NCBI RefSeq assembly: GCF_026167545.1
Contig: NZ_CP110678.1
Span: forward strand, 3,312,214-3,376,213
Direction of reading: 5' to 3'
Length of the DNA stretch: 64,000 nt
From: Sphingomonas sp. S1-29
GTDB taxonomy: Bacteria; Pseudomonadota; Alphaproteobacteria; Sphingomonadales; Sphingomonadaceae
The notes beneath the pieces were generated by a model. It saw only the letters and a list, made by a program, of their open reading frames with translations. It was not told the DNA's origin and made no database searches. The position numbers and the translations under genes were made by a program. Shown here in pieces: positions 56,020 through 63,739 of the stretch (position 1 is the first letter of the stretch; each line of letters starts with the position of its first letter).

Positions 56020-56423
56020 TCGAAGGTCATGGTGGCACGGTACCAGCGCGGTGCCGCGGTCACCCGCGCGGGCAGGTTGTTGCGCGCGAAGCCGAGCACC
56101 AGCCCGGCGGCATATTGCTCGACCGTCGGGCAGTCGATCGCGCGCGGGATCGTCACCCGCGCGCCGAATTCGGGGGTGACCAGCACTGCGATATCGACCT
56201 GCATCGCCTGCCGGGTCGCGCCGAACAAATTGGGCTTGCAGCGGCCTGCCTTCACCTCGCCGACGACGAAGGCGGTGATCTGCGGGCTCATCGTCGGGGG
56301 CTCGCGATAGGACAACGCCGGCAGCTCTTCCCACGCGATCGTCTGGCCGGGGCGCGAGGGCAGCGGCAGCGCGGGCGGCGCGCCGGGGGCGATCGCCTGC
56401 GCCAGGAGCAGCGCCCACAGCAT
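56007..56423 (-). CDS. Secreted protein of unknown function (TonB-C-like hints)
   Basis: This 138-residue protein has a short signal peptide ([12 protein letters not shown]) and a Pro-rich start (PGAPPALPLPSRPGQ). The mature part carries ITAFVVGEVKAGRCKPNLFG, VDIAVLVTPEFGARVTIPRAIDCPTVEQYAAGLVLGFARNNL and the closing APRWYRATMTFEWPI. Two cysteines (in GRCKPN and AIDCPT) could form a disulfide. The layout recalls TonB-C-terminal-like periplasmic domains, without clear motifs. It overlaps dut by 1 base and moeB by 13. Confidence 0.6.
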   Translation of the reverse strand: MLWALLLAQAIAPGAPPALPLPSRPGQTIAWEELPALSYREPPTMSPQITAFVVGEVKAGRCKPNLFGATRQAMQVDIAVLVTPEFGARVTIPRAIDCPTVEQYAAGLVLGFARNNLPARVTAAPRWYRATMTFEWPI

Positions 56424-56875
56424 CAGCGACCCGTCGACCCGAAGCCGCCGGCGCCGCGTGCGGTCTCATCGAGCGTCTCGACCTCGGCGACGGTGGCGGC
56501 CTGCACCGCCGCGGGCACCAGCTGCGCGATCCGCTCGCCGCGAACGACCTCGAACGCCTCGGTGCCCAGATTGGCGAGGATCACCTTCACCTCCCCGCGA
56601 TAGTCGCTGTCGACCGTGCCCGGGGTGTTGAGGCAGGTGATGCCGTGCTTGAGCGCCAGCCCCGAACGCGGGCGGACCTGCACCTCATACCCCTCAGGGA
56701 TCGCGATTCCGAAGCCCGTCGCCACCGCATGCCGCGCGCCCGGCGCGAGCGTGACCGCTTCGGCCGCGACGATGTCCATCCCCGCCGCGCCCGGCGTCGC
56801 ATAGGCCGGCAGCGGCAGGCCTTGCCCATGCGGCAGCCGCTTGAGCGCGATACGGATCGGGGGAAGGGCGGTCAT
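56423..56875 (-). CDS. dut: dUTP diphosphatase
   Basis: This 150-residue trimeric dUTPase has all five motifs: [45 protein letters not shown] (motifs 2-3), ERIAQLVPA, and the C-terminal [11 protein letters not shown] lid. It hydrolyses dUTP to dUMP and PPi. The start overlaps the end of the hydrolase-like gene by 4 bases. dut next to coaBC is a common bacterial arrangement. Confidence 0.93.
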   Translation of the reverse strand: MTALPPIRIALKRLPHGQGLPLPAYATPGAAGMDIVAAEAVTLAPGARHAVATGFGIAIPEGYEVQVRPRSGLALKHGITCLNTPGTVDSDYRGEVKVILANLGTEAFEVVRGERIAQLVPAAVQAATVAEVETLDETARGAGGFGSTGR

Positions 56876-57684
56876 CGGGTCGCTACCTGATTTGGCACCG
56901 GTCGGGCGAGGCGGGCAAGCGCCTGCAGCGTCTCGGCATCGTTCAAAATCTCGTGGCCGCGCCCCGGCAGCCGGCGAAAGTCGATCGCGATCCCGCGCAG
57001 CGCCAGCGCCTCGGCATAGGTGCCCGCGATCCGCGGCGGGGTGATCCGGTCATTCTCGCCGACCATGATCGCGGTGCGCGTCGTCACCGCGATCCCGCCG
57101 ACGGTCTGCAGCGGATCGAGGCTCTCGACCGGGCGGTTGAACCCCTTGCCGGGCTTCGCCTTCGCCATCAGCGCGCGCCATTCGGGCAGCGTGCAGGGGC
57201 AACCGACGAGCAGCATGCCGTCGACCAGCCGGGGCCGCGTGCCCGCAAGGTTGGCGACGAGCGCCGCGCCGCCGCCGTCGCCGACCAAAATGGTGCGCGC
57301 GCGCGGATAACGCTGGCGGTGCGCGGCGACGGTTTCGCCGAGCAGCCGGACGATTTCGGCGGTATAGGCATCGCCATTGCCCGCGCCGCGCAGCCCGGGC
57401 GACACAATGCCGCCGGTGCTGCCATAGCCTGGACGCAGCAGCGCGACGACCGCGGCATTGGGAATCGCCGCCGCCGCGCGCTCGGCGAACCCGGTATGCG
57501 ACGGCGCGGTCTCGGTATCGTCATGGACGACGATCACCAGCGTCTCGACCTTGGCGGGCTTGACGCTGCCGAAGGTCGTGCCCGCAAGCGGCGGTTCGAG
57601 CATCGCGGCGCGCGGCGTGGCGGCGCAACCCGCGAGCAGCAGCGCGGGGGTGAGCAAGGCGGGGAGCAGGCTAGAGCAGCGCAT
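56872..57684 (-). CDS. Alpha/beta-hydrolase-like lipoprotein lacking the nucleophile serine
   Basis: This 270-residue protein has a lipobox leader ([19 protein letters not shown]). The fold reads as an alpha/beta hydrolase: strand [12 protein letters not shown], then [40 protein letters not shown] (Asp loop) and [17 protein letters not shown] (His loop). At the nucleophile elbow the expected G-x-S-x-G is G-D-G-G-G (codons GGC GAC GGC GGC GGC), so the catalytic Ser is replaced by Gly while Asp and His remain. It is probably non-catalytic or uses another mechanism. It overlaps coaBC by 14 bases. Confidence 0.72.
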   Translation of the reverse strand: MRCSSLLPALLTPALLLAGCAATPRAAMLEPPLAGTTFGSVKPAKVETLVIVVHDDTETAPSHTGFAERAAAAIPNAAVVALLRPGYGSTGGIVSPGLRGAGNGDAYTAEIVRLLGETVAAHRQRYPRARTILVGDGGGAALVANLAGTRPRLVDGMLLVGCPCTLPEWRALMAKAKPGKGFNRPVESLDPLQTVGGIAVTTRTAIMVGENDRITPPRIAGTYAEALALRGIAIDFRRLPGRGHEILNDAETLQALARLARPVPNQVATR

Positions 57685-58897
57685 CGGCGATCCTGTCGGC
57701 TAGCCGCGCTGCAACGGTGGCCTTGGGCAGGCGCTCCCATTGCTCGACGCCGAGCGCGGTCACGAGGTGGACGGTGTTGGCGTCGCCGCCCATCACGTCG
57801 CCCGATACGTCGTTGGCGACGATCCAGTCGGCATGTTTGGCGGTGCGCTTGGCGGCGGCGTAATCGAGGACATTCTCGGTCTCGGCGGCAAAGCCGACCA
57901 ACAGGCGCGGGCGGTCGGGGCTCGCCCCCAGCGTCGCGAGAATGTCGGGGTTGGCAACGAGCGCGAGCGCGGGCTGCATCGTGCCCTTTTTGAGCTTCTG
58001 GTCGGCGGCCGCCTCGACCCGCCAGTCGGCGACCGCGGCGACCATCACCGCGGCATCGGCGGGGAGCGCGGCGGCGACCGCATCGGCCATGTCGCGCGCG
58101 GTCTCGACATCGACGCGATCGACCGCTGCGGGGGTGGGGAGGGTAACCGGCCCGGCGACCAGCGTCACCCGCGCGCCGCGCTCGGCGAGCGCCTGCGCGA
58201 TCGCGAAGCCCTGCCGGCCCGATGAACGATTGGCGATGTAGCGCACGGGGTCGATCGGCTCGTGCGTCGGGCCAGCGGTGACGAGAACGTGTTTGCCCGC
58301 GAGCGCGCGCGCGCGCTGTTCCACCGTTCGTGCCGAGCTTGTCGAAGCATCGTCCTTCGTCTCGCCGAAGATCGCGCGCTGTATCGCCGCCAGGATCACC
58401 GCCGGCTCGGGCAACCGCCCCGGCCCGAACTCGCCGCACGCCATCGCGCCTTCGTCGGGATCGATCACCTCCACCCCATCGGCGCGCAGTTGCGCGACGT
58501 TGCGGATCGTCGCGGCGTGCTGCCACATCCGCACGTTCATCGCGGGCGCGGCGAGCACCGGCTTGTCGGTCGCCAGCAGCAAGGTCGTCGCCAGATCGTC
58601 AGCGATCCCCGCCGCCATCCGCGCCAGCAAGTCGGCGGTGGCGGGGACGACGACGACCAGATCGGCTTCGCGGCTGAGCTGGATATGCCCCATCTCGGCC
58701 TCGTCCTTGAGATCCCACAGGCTGGTGTGGACGGGAGCCTCGGACAACGCCGCGAGCGTCATCGGCGTCACGAACTGCGCGCCGCCATCGGTGAGGACGC
58801 AGCGCACGCCGATCCCGGCCTTGCGCGCGAGCCGGATCAGCTCGCAGGCCTTGTACGCGGCAATGCCGCCGCCGACGATCAGCAGGATGCGCTTCAT
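57671..58897 (-). CDS. coaBC: Phosphopantothenoylcysteine decarboxylase / phosphopantothenate-cysteine ligase (CoaBC)
   Basis: This 408-residue bifunctional enzyme has a flavoprotein decarboxylase half (RILLIVGGGIAAYKACELIRLARKAG, LSREADLVVVVPATADLLARMAAGIADDL, APAMNVRMWQHAATIRN) and a ligase half (HVLVTAGPTHEPIDPVRYIANRSSGRQG, AVADWRVEA, KLKKG). It makes 4'-phosphopantetheine for coenzyme A. A repeat of the GAGCTTGTCGAAG family is read through in the linker (peptide DDASTSSARTVEQ). The true start is the ATG at 58897; the same frame stays open to 60067 by chance. Confidence 0.93.
   Translation of the reverse strand: MKRILLIVGGGIAAYKACELIRLARKAGIGVRCVLTDGGAQFVTPMTLAALSEAPVHTSLWDLKDEAEMGHIQLSREADLVVVVPATADLLARMAAGIADDLATTLLLATDKPVLAAPAMNVRMWQHAATIRNVAQLRADGVEVIDPDEGAMACGEFGPGRLPEPAVILAAIQRAIFGETKDDASTSSARTVEQRARALAGKHVLVTAGPTHEPIDPVRYIANRSSGRQGFAIAQALAERGARVTLVAGPVTLPTPAAVDRVDVETARDMADAVAAALPADAAVMVAAVADWRVEAAADQKLKKGTMQPALALVANPDILATLGASPDRPRLLVGFAAETENVLDYAAAKRTAKHADWIVANDVSGDVMGGDANTVHLVTALGVEQWERLPKATVAARLADRIADALL
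58324..58349. repeat. GAGCTTGTCGAAG-family repeat inside coaBC
   Basis: The repeat starts CCGTTCGTGCCGAGCTTGTC and continues GAAGCA. Its first 24 bases match the left arm of the 43666-43746 pair at 21 positions. On the coding (minus) strand it encodes ASTSSARTV, in the linker between the two CoaBC domains, keeping the frame open. Confidence 0.8.
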
Positions 58898-60009
58898 CGC
58901 ACAATCCTCTGCACCCGCACGCGCCGCCTGTCGAGCGCGGCGACGCCCAGGTCGCGCAGGCTGTCGGGCACGAACACCAGTCCGACGAGCAGCAACGGCG
59001 CCGCCATCACCCCCCAATAAAAGGTATCGAGCCGGCCGAAGGTGGCGATCACCACCGCATAGCCCGCCAAGGTCGCGGCGACGCGAAGCCCCAGCGGGTC
59101 GCGCCAGCCGAGCCAGCCGAACAGCGCGAGCGCGACCAGCGGCGCGGCGATCCAAAGCGGTACCGCCAGCAACGCGGTCGCGAGCGTGATCGACCGGACG
59201 AACAGCCCGAAGCCGTGCAGCCCCGACCATCCGCCCGATGCGGGATCGAACGGCGTGGTTATCCCGGCGACCGCGATCGCGTGGAAGGTCAGCGCCACGC
59301 CGAACAGCCCGATCGCCGCACCCCAGCCCAGCGCCTCGCGGCGTTCGCCCTCGGTCCAGGCGAACACCGCCATCACCACCAGATAGACCAACGCGGTCTC
59401 GCGGATCAGCACCGCCATCAGCCCGATCGCGGCGGCGCTCTCCCAGCGTCCGGGGCGCCGCAGCCCCAGCGACAGCGCGATCAGCGGTGCCGCCCAGAAT
59501 TCGTGGAAGGCCCATAGGCCGGTCTGGACGAAGGCGATGAGCCCGCCCGCGAGCATCACCGCGCCGACCAGCAACGCCGGCGCGCTCCCCAGCGCGTCGG
59601 CGCGCAGGCGGTTGAGCCAGACCACGCCCGCGGCGGCAGCGATCGCGATCATCAGCGATGCGACGAGGAATGGCGGCAGGCTCGCCTGCACCACCGCGAG
59701 CGTCGGCAGGCGGAAGGTGACGAACGGGCGGAGCGGATAATTGCCCGCGCGCAGCAGGTCGGCGGCGACGCTGTAATAATCGCCGCCGGCGTGGAGCCCC
59801 GACACGATGCTTTCGTACAGCAGCAGGTCGCCATCGCCCGCCGCCGCATTGCTCGCGCCTTCGCTGGCGATCAGCGGCGGCAGAAACAGCGCCTGGAACG
59901 ACAGCAGCACCAGCAGCAGCGCCAATGCCAGCAGCAGCCGCGCCTGTGTCTTGCCGAGCCCCGCGAACCGGCTGGGCGCGCGCAGCCACAGCGGCGGCTT
60001 GTGCCTCAT
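58894..60009 (-). CDS. Polytopic membrane protein, possible GT-C-like glycosyltransferase
   Basis: This 371-residue protein has about ten hydrophobic segments. After the first TM (ARLLLALALLLVLLSFQAL) the external loop reads LLYESIVSGLHAGGDYYSVAADLLRAGNYPLRPFVTFRLPTLAVV. Its acidic/aromatic, Arg-rich pattern recalls the first loop of lipid-linked (GT-C) glycosyltransferases. Later it has RETALVYLVVMAVFAWTEGERREALGW. The start at 60009 sits within the ubiB 3' end (4-base ATGA overlap), and its stop overlaps the coaBC start by 4 bases. The family is unassigned and the role is a guess. Confidence 0.65.
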   Translation of the reverse strand: MRHKPPLWLRAPSRFAGLGKTQARLLLALALLLVLLSFQALFLPPLIASEGASNAAAGDGDLLLYESIVSGLHAGGDYYSVAADLLRAGNYPLRPFVTFRLPTLAVVQASLPPFLVASLMIAIAAAAGVVWLNRLRADALGSAPALLVGAVMLAGGLIAFVQTGLWAFHEFWAAPLIALSLGLRRPGRWESAAAIGLMAVLIRETALVYLVVMAVFAWTEGERREALGWGAAIGLFGVALTFHAIAVAGITTPFDPASGGWSGLHGFGLFVRSITLATALLAVPLWIAAPLVALALFGWLGWRDPLGLRVAATLAGYAVVIATFGRLDTFYWGVMAAPLLLVGLVFVPDSLRDLGVAALDRRRVRVQRIVR

Positions 60010-61538
60010 CCGATCGCGAACATCGTGCCCGCGCCCAGCGCGAGCCCTGCGGCGGCGACCAGCACATAGCGCCAGCCGCCGCCGACGCGCACGATCTGGA
60101 TGTCGCGCAGCGGCGGGGCAGGCGGCGCGCCGCCCGGCGCGGGATAGCGAAGCTCGATGTTGCGGATGAGCTCGGGCAGCCGCGCGAAGGTCTTGAGGTC
60201 GAGCATCAGCCGGTCGGCGAGCGCCGCCTCGGGCCCGAGCTCGGTGCGGATCCATTCGCCGATGAAGGGCGCGCCGACGTCCCACAGGTTGACGTCGGGG
60301 TCGAGGCTGGTCGCGACGCCCTCGACCATCACCATCGTCTTTTGCAGCAGCAGCAGATGCGGCTGGGTCTGCATGTCGAATTCGCGAGTGATGTTGAACA
60401 GGCTGTCGAGCATCATGCCGACCGACATGTCCTTGGTCGCAACGCCGCGCACCGGCTCGCCGACCGCACGCAAGGCGGTCGCGAACTCGGCCATGTTATG
60501 ATGTGCGGGGACATAGCCCGCCTCGAAATGGATCTCGGCGACGCGCGTGTAGTTGCCGGTGATCAGCCCGTAGAGGATCTCGGCGAGCCAGACGCGCGCG
60601 CGCCGGTCGATCCGGCCCATGATGCCGAAGTCGATCGCCGCGATCCGCCCATCGGCCAGCGCGAACAAATTGCCCTGGTGCATGTCGGCATGGAAGAAGC
60701 CCTCGGCGATCGCCTGGCGCAGGAACGCCTTCACCAGCGTCTGCGACAGCGCCGACAGATCATGGCCGGCGGCGAGCAGCGCCTGCTTGTCCGACAGCTT
60801 GATGCCGTCGATCCATTCGAGCGTCATCACCTTGCCGGTGGTGCGCTGCCAATCGATTTCGGGCACCATGAAATCGGGCTGCGCCTGCATGTTGTTCTTG
60901 AGCTCGGAGGCCGAGGCCGCTTCGCGCCGCAGGTCGAGCTCGCGCAGCGTCCAGCGCTTGAACTGGTCGATCGTCAGCCGCGGGCGAAGCCTGGCGAGCT
61001 CGCCCCCCATCTGCTCGATCTGCGCCGCCGCCCATTCATAGGTTTCGATCGCGCGGACGAATTCGGTCTCGACGCCGGGGCGGATGACCTTGATCGCGAC
61101 GCGGCGGCCGTCGGTGGTAGTCGCGCGATGGACCTGCGCGATCGAGGCGGCGCCGATCGGCGTCTCGTCAATGTCGAGGAACAGCGATTCGAGCGGCTTG
61201 CCGAAGCTCGCCTTCATCGCTTCGCAGATCACCGAATAGGGCACCGGCGGCAGCGCGTCCTGCAATCGTAACAAGTCATGCGCGGCGACGTCGCCGACCA
61301 GATCGGGACGGGTCGCGAGCGTCTGCCCCAGCTTGATCGCGGCGGGGCCGATCGCCTGGAAGGCGTCGGCATAGGCGGGTGCCGTTGGTAGCGAAGCGCC
61401 GAACCGCAACACCCGGCATACCCGGCGAAGCGCGGGCGGGGTGTTGGGGTTGCGCTCGATCCCGGTCAGCGCGCCGTGACGCGCCAGGATGCGACCCCAT
61501 TTCAGCAGCCGCAGCAGATGGATGGCAGGCGCGGTCAA
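60006..61538 (-). CDS. ubiB: Ubiquinone biosynthesis regulatory kinase-like protein UbiB
   Basis: This 510-residue protein has the UbiB/ADCK signatures: LGQTLATRPDLVGDVAAHDLLRLQD (KxGQ-type region), PIGAASIAQVHRATTTDGRRVAIKVIRPGVE, EWIDGIKLSD, EGFFHADMHQGNLFALADGRIAAIDFGIMGRI, and two C-terminal hydrophobic segments (GWRYVLVAAAGLALGAG). It is needed for coenzyme Q synthesis. No good ATG fits. The best start is a TTG at 61538 with GGGGAG 6 bases upstream, and that ribosome site lies in the palindromic repeat (61545-61673). It overlaps the membrane protein by 4 bases. Confidence 0.88.
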   Translation of the reverse strand: MTAPAIHLLRLLKWGRILARHGALTGIERNPNTPPALRRVCRVLRFGASLPTAPAYADAFQAIGPAAIKLGQTLATRPDLVGDVAAHDLLRLQDALPPVPYSVICEAMKASFGKPLESLFLDIDETPIGAASIAQVHRATTTDGRRVAIKVIRPGVETEFVRAIETYEWAAAQIEQMGGELARLRPRLTIDQFKRWTLRELDLRREAASASELKNNMQAQPDFMVPEIDWQRTTGKVMTLEWIDGIKLSDKQALLAAGHDLSALSQTLVKAFLRQAIAEGFFHADMHQGNLFALADGRIAAIDFGIMGRIDRRARVWLAEILYGLITGNYTRVAEIHFEAGYVPAHHNMAEFATALRAVGEPVRGVATKDMSVGMMLDSLFNITREFDMQTQPHLLLLQKTMVMVEGVATSLDPDVNLWDVGAPFIGEWIRTELGPEAALADRLMLDLKTFARLPELIRNIELRYPAPGGAPPAPPLRDIQIVRVGGGWRYVLVAAAGLALGAGTMFAIG

Positions 61539-61544
61539 GGCTTG

Positions 61545-61673
61545 CTCCCCTCCCTGCAAGGGAGGGGCTGGGGGTGGGTGGAGACCTGGAGGCACGCCAG
61601 CCAAGCCGCGCGACGCGTCGGTATCGCGAGCACGCGACCCACCCCCGACCCCTCCCTTGCAGGGAGGGGGGTG
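61545..61673. repeat. Paired palindromic repeat (REP/BIME-like), CCCCTCCC family, second copy
   Basis: The left arm (CTCCCCTCCCTGCAAGGGAG into GGGGCTGGGGGTGGG) and the right arm (GACCCACCCCCGACCCCTCC into CTTGCAGGGAGGGGGG) mirror each other, as in the 12516-12626 copy, with the same order of blocks. It fills the space between ubiE and ubiB, and its left end provides the Shine-Dalgarno for ubiB. Confidence 0.87.
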
Positions 61674-61686
61674 ATTGCGCGCCCCA

Positions 61687-62418
61687 TCAAATCTTCCAGC
61701 CGCTGTGGATCGCCACCAGCCCGCCCAGCATCGGCTCGACCTTGGTCTGGACGAAGCCCGCCTCGCCGATCATCGCCTCGAACCGCGCCATGTCGGGAAA
61801 GCGGCGGATCGATTCGATCAGGTAGCGATAGCTGTCCTCGTCACTGGCGATCAACTTGCCGAGTTTGGGCACCAGCCGGTGCGAATAGGCGTCGTACACC
61901 TCGGCAAAGCCCGGCCACAACGTGGTCGAGAATTCGAGGCAATAGAAACGCCCGCCGCGCTTGAGCACGCGGTGCGCCTCGCGCAATGCCTTGGGGATGT
62001 CGGTCACGTTGCGGATGCCGAACGCGATCGTATAGGCGTCGAAGAAGCGATCGGGGAAGCGCAGCGTCTCGGCATTCGCCTCGGTCCACACCAGGCCCGA
62101 AATGTCGCGCTTGGCGGCGCGCGCGATGCCGACGTCGAGCATCGCCGGGTTGATGTCGGCAACGGTGATCGCCGCATCCGATTCGACCATGCGAAAGGCG
62201 ATGTCGCCGGTGCCGCCCGCCATGTCGAGGATCGTCTCGCCCGCGCGCGGCTTCACGCGGCGGACGAACACGTCCTTCCACACGCGATGCATGCCCGCCG
62301 ACATGGCATCGTTCATCGCGTCATATTTGCCCGCGACATTGGTGAAGACCTCGCCGACGCGGGCGGTCTTGGAGGTCGCTGCGATTTCTTCGTAGCCGAA
62401 GGAGACGGTGTCGGTCAT
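61687..62418 (-). CDS. ubiE: Demethylmenaquinone/ubiquinone C-methyltransferase UbiE
   Basis: This 243-residue SAM methyltransferase has FGYEEIAATSKTARVGEVFTNVAGKYDAMNDAMSAGMHRVWKD, the SAM loop ILDMAGGTGDIAFRM, DINPAMLDVG, DAYTIAFGIRNVTDI and LKRGGRFYCLEFS. It methylates the quinone precursor. The ATG at 62418 begins the conserved region; the frame extends 17 codons upstream. It is divergent from mutM across 89 bases and leads the ubiE-ubiB-membrane protein-coaBC run. Confidence 0.94.
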   Translation of the reverse strand: MTDTVSFGYEEIAATSKTARVGEVFTNVAGKYDAMNDAMSAGMHRVWKDVFVRRVKPRAGETILDMAGGTGDIAFRMVESDAAITVADINPAMLDVGIARAAKRDISGLVWTEANAETLRFPDRFFDAYTIAFGIRNVTDIPKALREAHRVLKRGGRFYCLEFSTTLWPGFAEVYDAYSHRLVPKLGKLIASDEDSYRYLIESIRRFPDMARFEAMIGEAGFVQTKVEPMLGGLVAIHSGWKI

Positions 62419-62507
62419 GCCCGTCCAAATGGCGGTTTGCGACTGTCCTGCCAAGCCCAATGGCGACACTTGTGGCGGCGCGCCCGCGCGCCTAGCTCAA
62501 AGCCGGT

Positions 62508-63320
62508 ATGCCAGAGCTTCCCGAAGTCGAGACCACGGTGCGTGGGCTGCGCCCCGTGCTCGAGGGGCGGCGGATCGTCGGCGTGCGCGCCAACCGCCCC
62601 GATCTGCGCCGCGCGATGCCTGTCGACCTTGGCCAGCGGCTCACCGGCGCGCGGGTGACGTCGCTCGGGCGGCGAGCCAAATATGGTCTGATCGACACCG
62701 ATCGCGGCGACACCTTCGTCTTCCACCTCGGCATGTCGGGGCGGTGGCGGGTCGATCCGAGCGAGGATCTGATCCACGACCATCTGGTGCTCGAGACCGA
62801 CGAGGGCAGGCGGCTCGCGCTCAACGATCCGCGGCGCTTCGGGTCGGTCGATCTGGTGCCCACCGCCGACATCGCCGATTGGGGGCCGTTCGCCGCGCTC
62901 GGCCCCGAACCGCTGGGCGAGGATTTCACCCCCGCGCATCTGGCAGCCGCGTTCGCCGATCGGATCTCGCCGGTGAAGGCGCTGCTGCTCGACCAGCGCA
63001 CCGTAGCGGGCTTGGGCAACATCTATGTCTGCGAGGCGCTGCACATGGCTGGCATCGCCCCCAATCGCGCCGGCGGGCGAATCGCCACCAGGCGAATCGC
63101 ACCGTTGGTCGCGGCGATCCGCGACGTGCTGGTCGCCGCGATCGAAGCCGGCGGCTCGACCTTGCGCGATTATGCGCGCCCCGATGGCGAGCTCGGCTAT
63201 TTTTCCAAACAATGGCGCGTTTATGGTCGCGAGGGCGAATTATGCGGCTGCGGCACGGTGATTCGCCGGCGTGTCGAGGGCGGGCGATCGACCTTCTTTT
63301 GTCCGCAATGCCAGCGCTAA
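62508..63320 (+). CDS. mutM: Formamidopyrimidine-DNA glycosylase MutM (Fpg)
   Basis: This 270-residue repair enzyme has N-terminal PELPEVETTVRGLRPVLEG (catalytic Pro and Glu), FHLGMSGRW, the conserved Lys/Arg region LNDPRRFGSVDLV, LDQRTVAGLGNIYVCEALHMAGI and the C-terminal zinc finger GELCGCGTVIRRRVEGGRSTFFCPQCQR. The first cysteine pair is CxC rather than CxxC. It removes 8-oxoguanine and formamidopyrimidines and nicks abasic sites. It is followed by rpsT in the same direction. Confidence 0.93.
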   Translation: MPELPEVETTVRGLRPVLEGRRIVGVRANRPDLRRAMPVDLGQRLTGARVTSLGRRAKYGLIDTDRGDTFVFHLGMSGRWRVDPSEDLIHDHLVLETDEGRRLALNDPRRFGSVDLVPTADIADWGPFAALGPEPLGEDFTPAHLAAAFADRISPVKALLLDQRTVAGLGNIYVCEALHMAGIAPNRAGGRIATRRIAPLVAAIRDVLVAAIEAGGSTLRDYARPDGELGYFSKQWRVYGREGELCGCGTVIRRRVEGGRSTFFCPQCQR

Positions 63321-63417
63321 AGGTTGACCCCAGCGGCCAGCTTGGGTAAGGGCCGCGCTTTCCCGGGCAATGGAGCTTCGTTCCACGCCCATCCCAATTA
63401 GCAGGTTCGAGGACGGC

Positions 63418-63681
63418 ATGGCGAATACGCCACAGGCGAAAAAGCGTATCCGGCGCAACGAGCGTCGCGCGGAAATCAACGGTGCGAGGGTAAGCCGCAT
63501 CCGCACCTTCGTAAAGAAGGCCGAAGCGGCCCTCGAATCGGGCGACAAGGTTGCCGCCACCGCAGCGATGGCAGCGATGCAGCCCGAGCTGGCGCGCGGC
63601 GTCGCCAAGGGCGTCATGCACCGTAACACCGCGTCGCGGAAGTTCTCGCGCTTGACCAAGCGACTGAGCGCGCTAGCCTAA
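63418..63681 (+). CDS. rpsT: 30S ribosomal protein S20
   Basis: This 87-residue, very basic, helical protein ([39 protein letters not shown] ... [22 protein letters not shown]) is the full S20 sequence. GAGGA lies 6 bases before the ATG at 63418. It binds 16S rRNA early in 30S assembly. In many alphaproteobacteria it lies just upstream of dnaA, which would begin beyond 64000. Confidence 0.96.
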   Translation: MANTPQAKKRIRRNERRAEINGARVSRIRTFVKKAEAALESGDKVAATAAMAAMQPELARGVAKGVMHRNTASRKFSRLTKRLSALA

Positions 63682-63705
63682 ACGCTTTCGCGTTGCCGAA
63701 TGCTC

Positions 63706-63736
63706 AAACCCTGCCGGTTCGCCGGCGGGGTTTTTT
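63706..63736 (+). terminator. Rho-independent terminator of rpsT
   Basis: AAACCCTGCCGG-TTCG-CCGGCGGGGTTTTTT forms an 11-bp stem with one mismatch and a stable TTCG tetraloop, followed by six T residues. It lies 25 bases after the rpsT stop. Confidence 0.92.
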
Positions 63737-63739
63737 GTC

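Noticed and set aside
57671..60067. Apparent 798-codon fusion of CoaBC with an N-terminal domain
   Set aside because: The upstream half is antisense-like frame of the membrane protein gene; CoaBC starts at the ATG at 58897.
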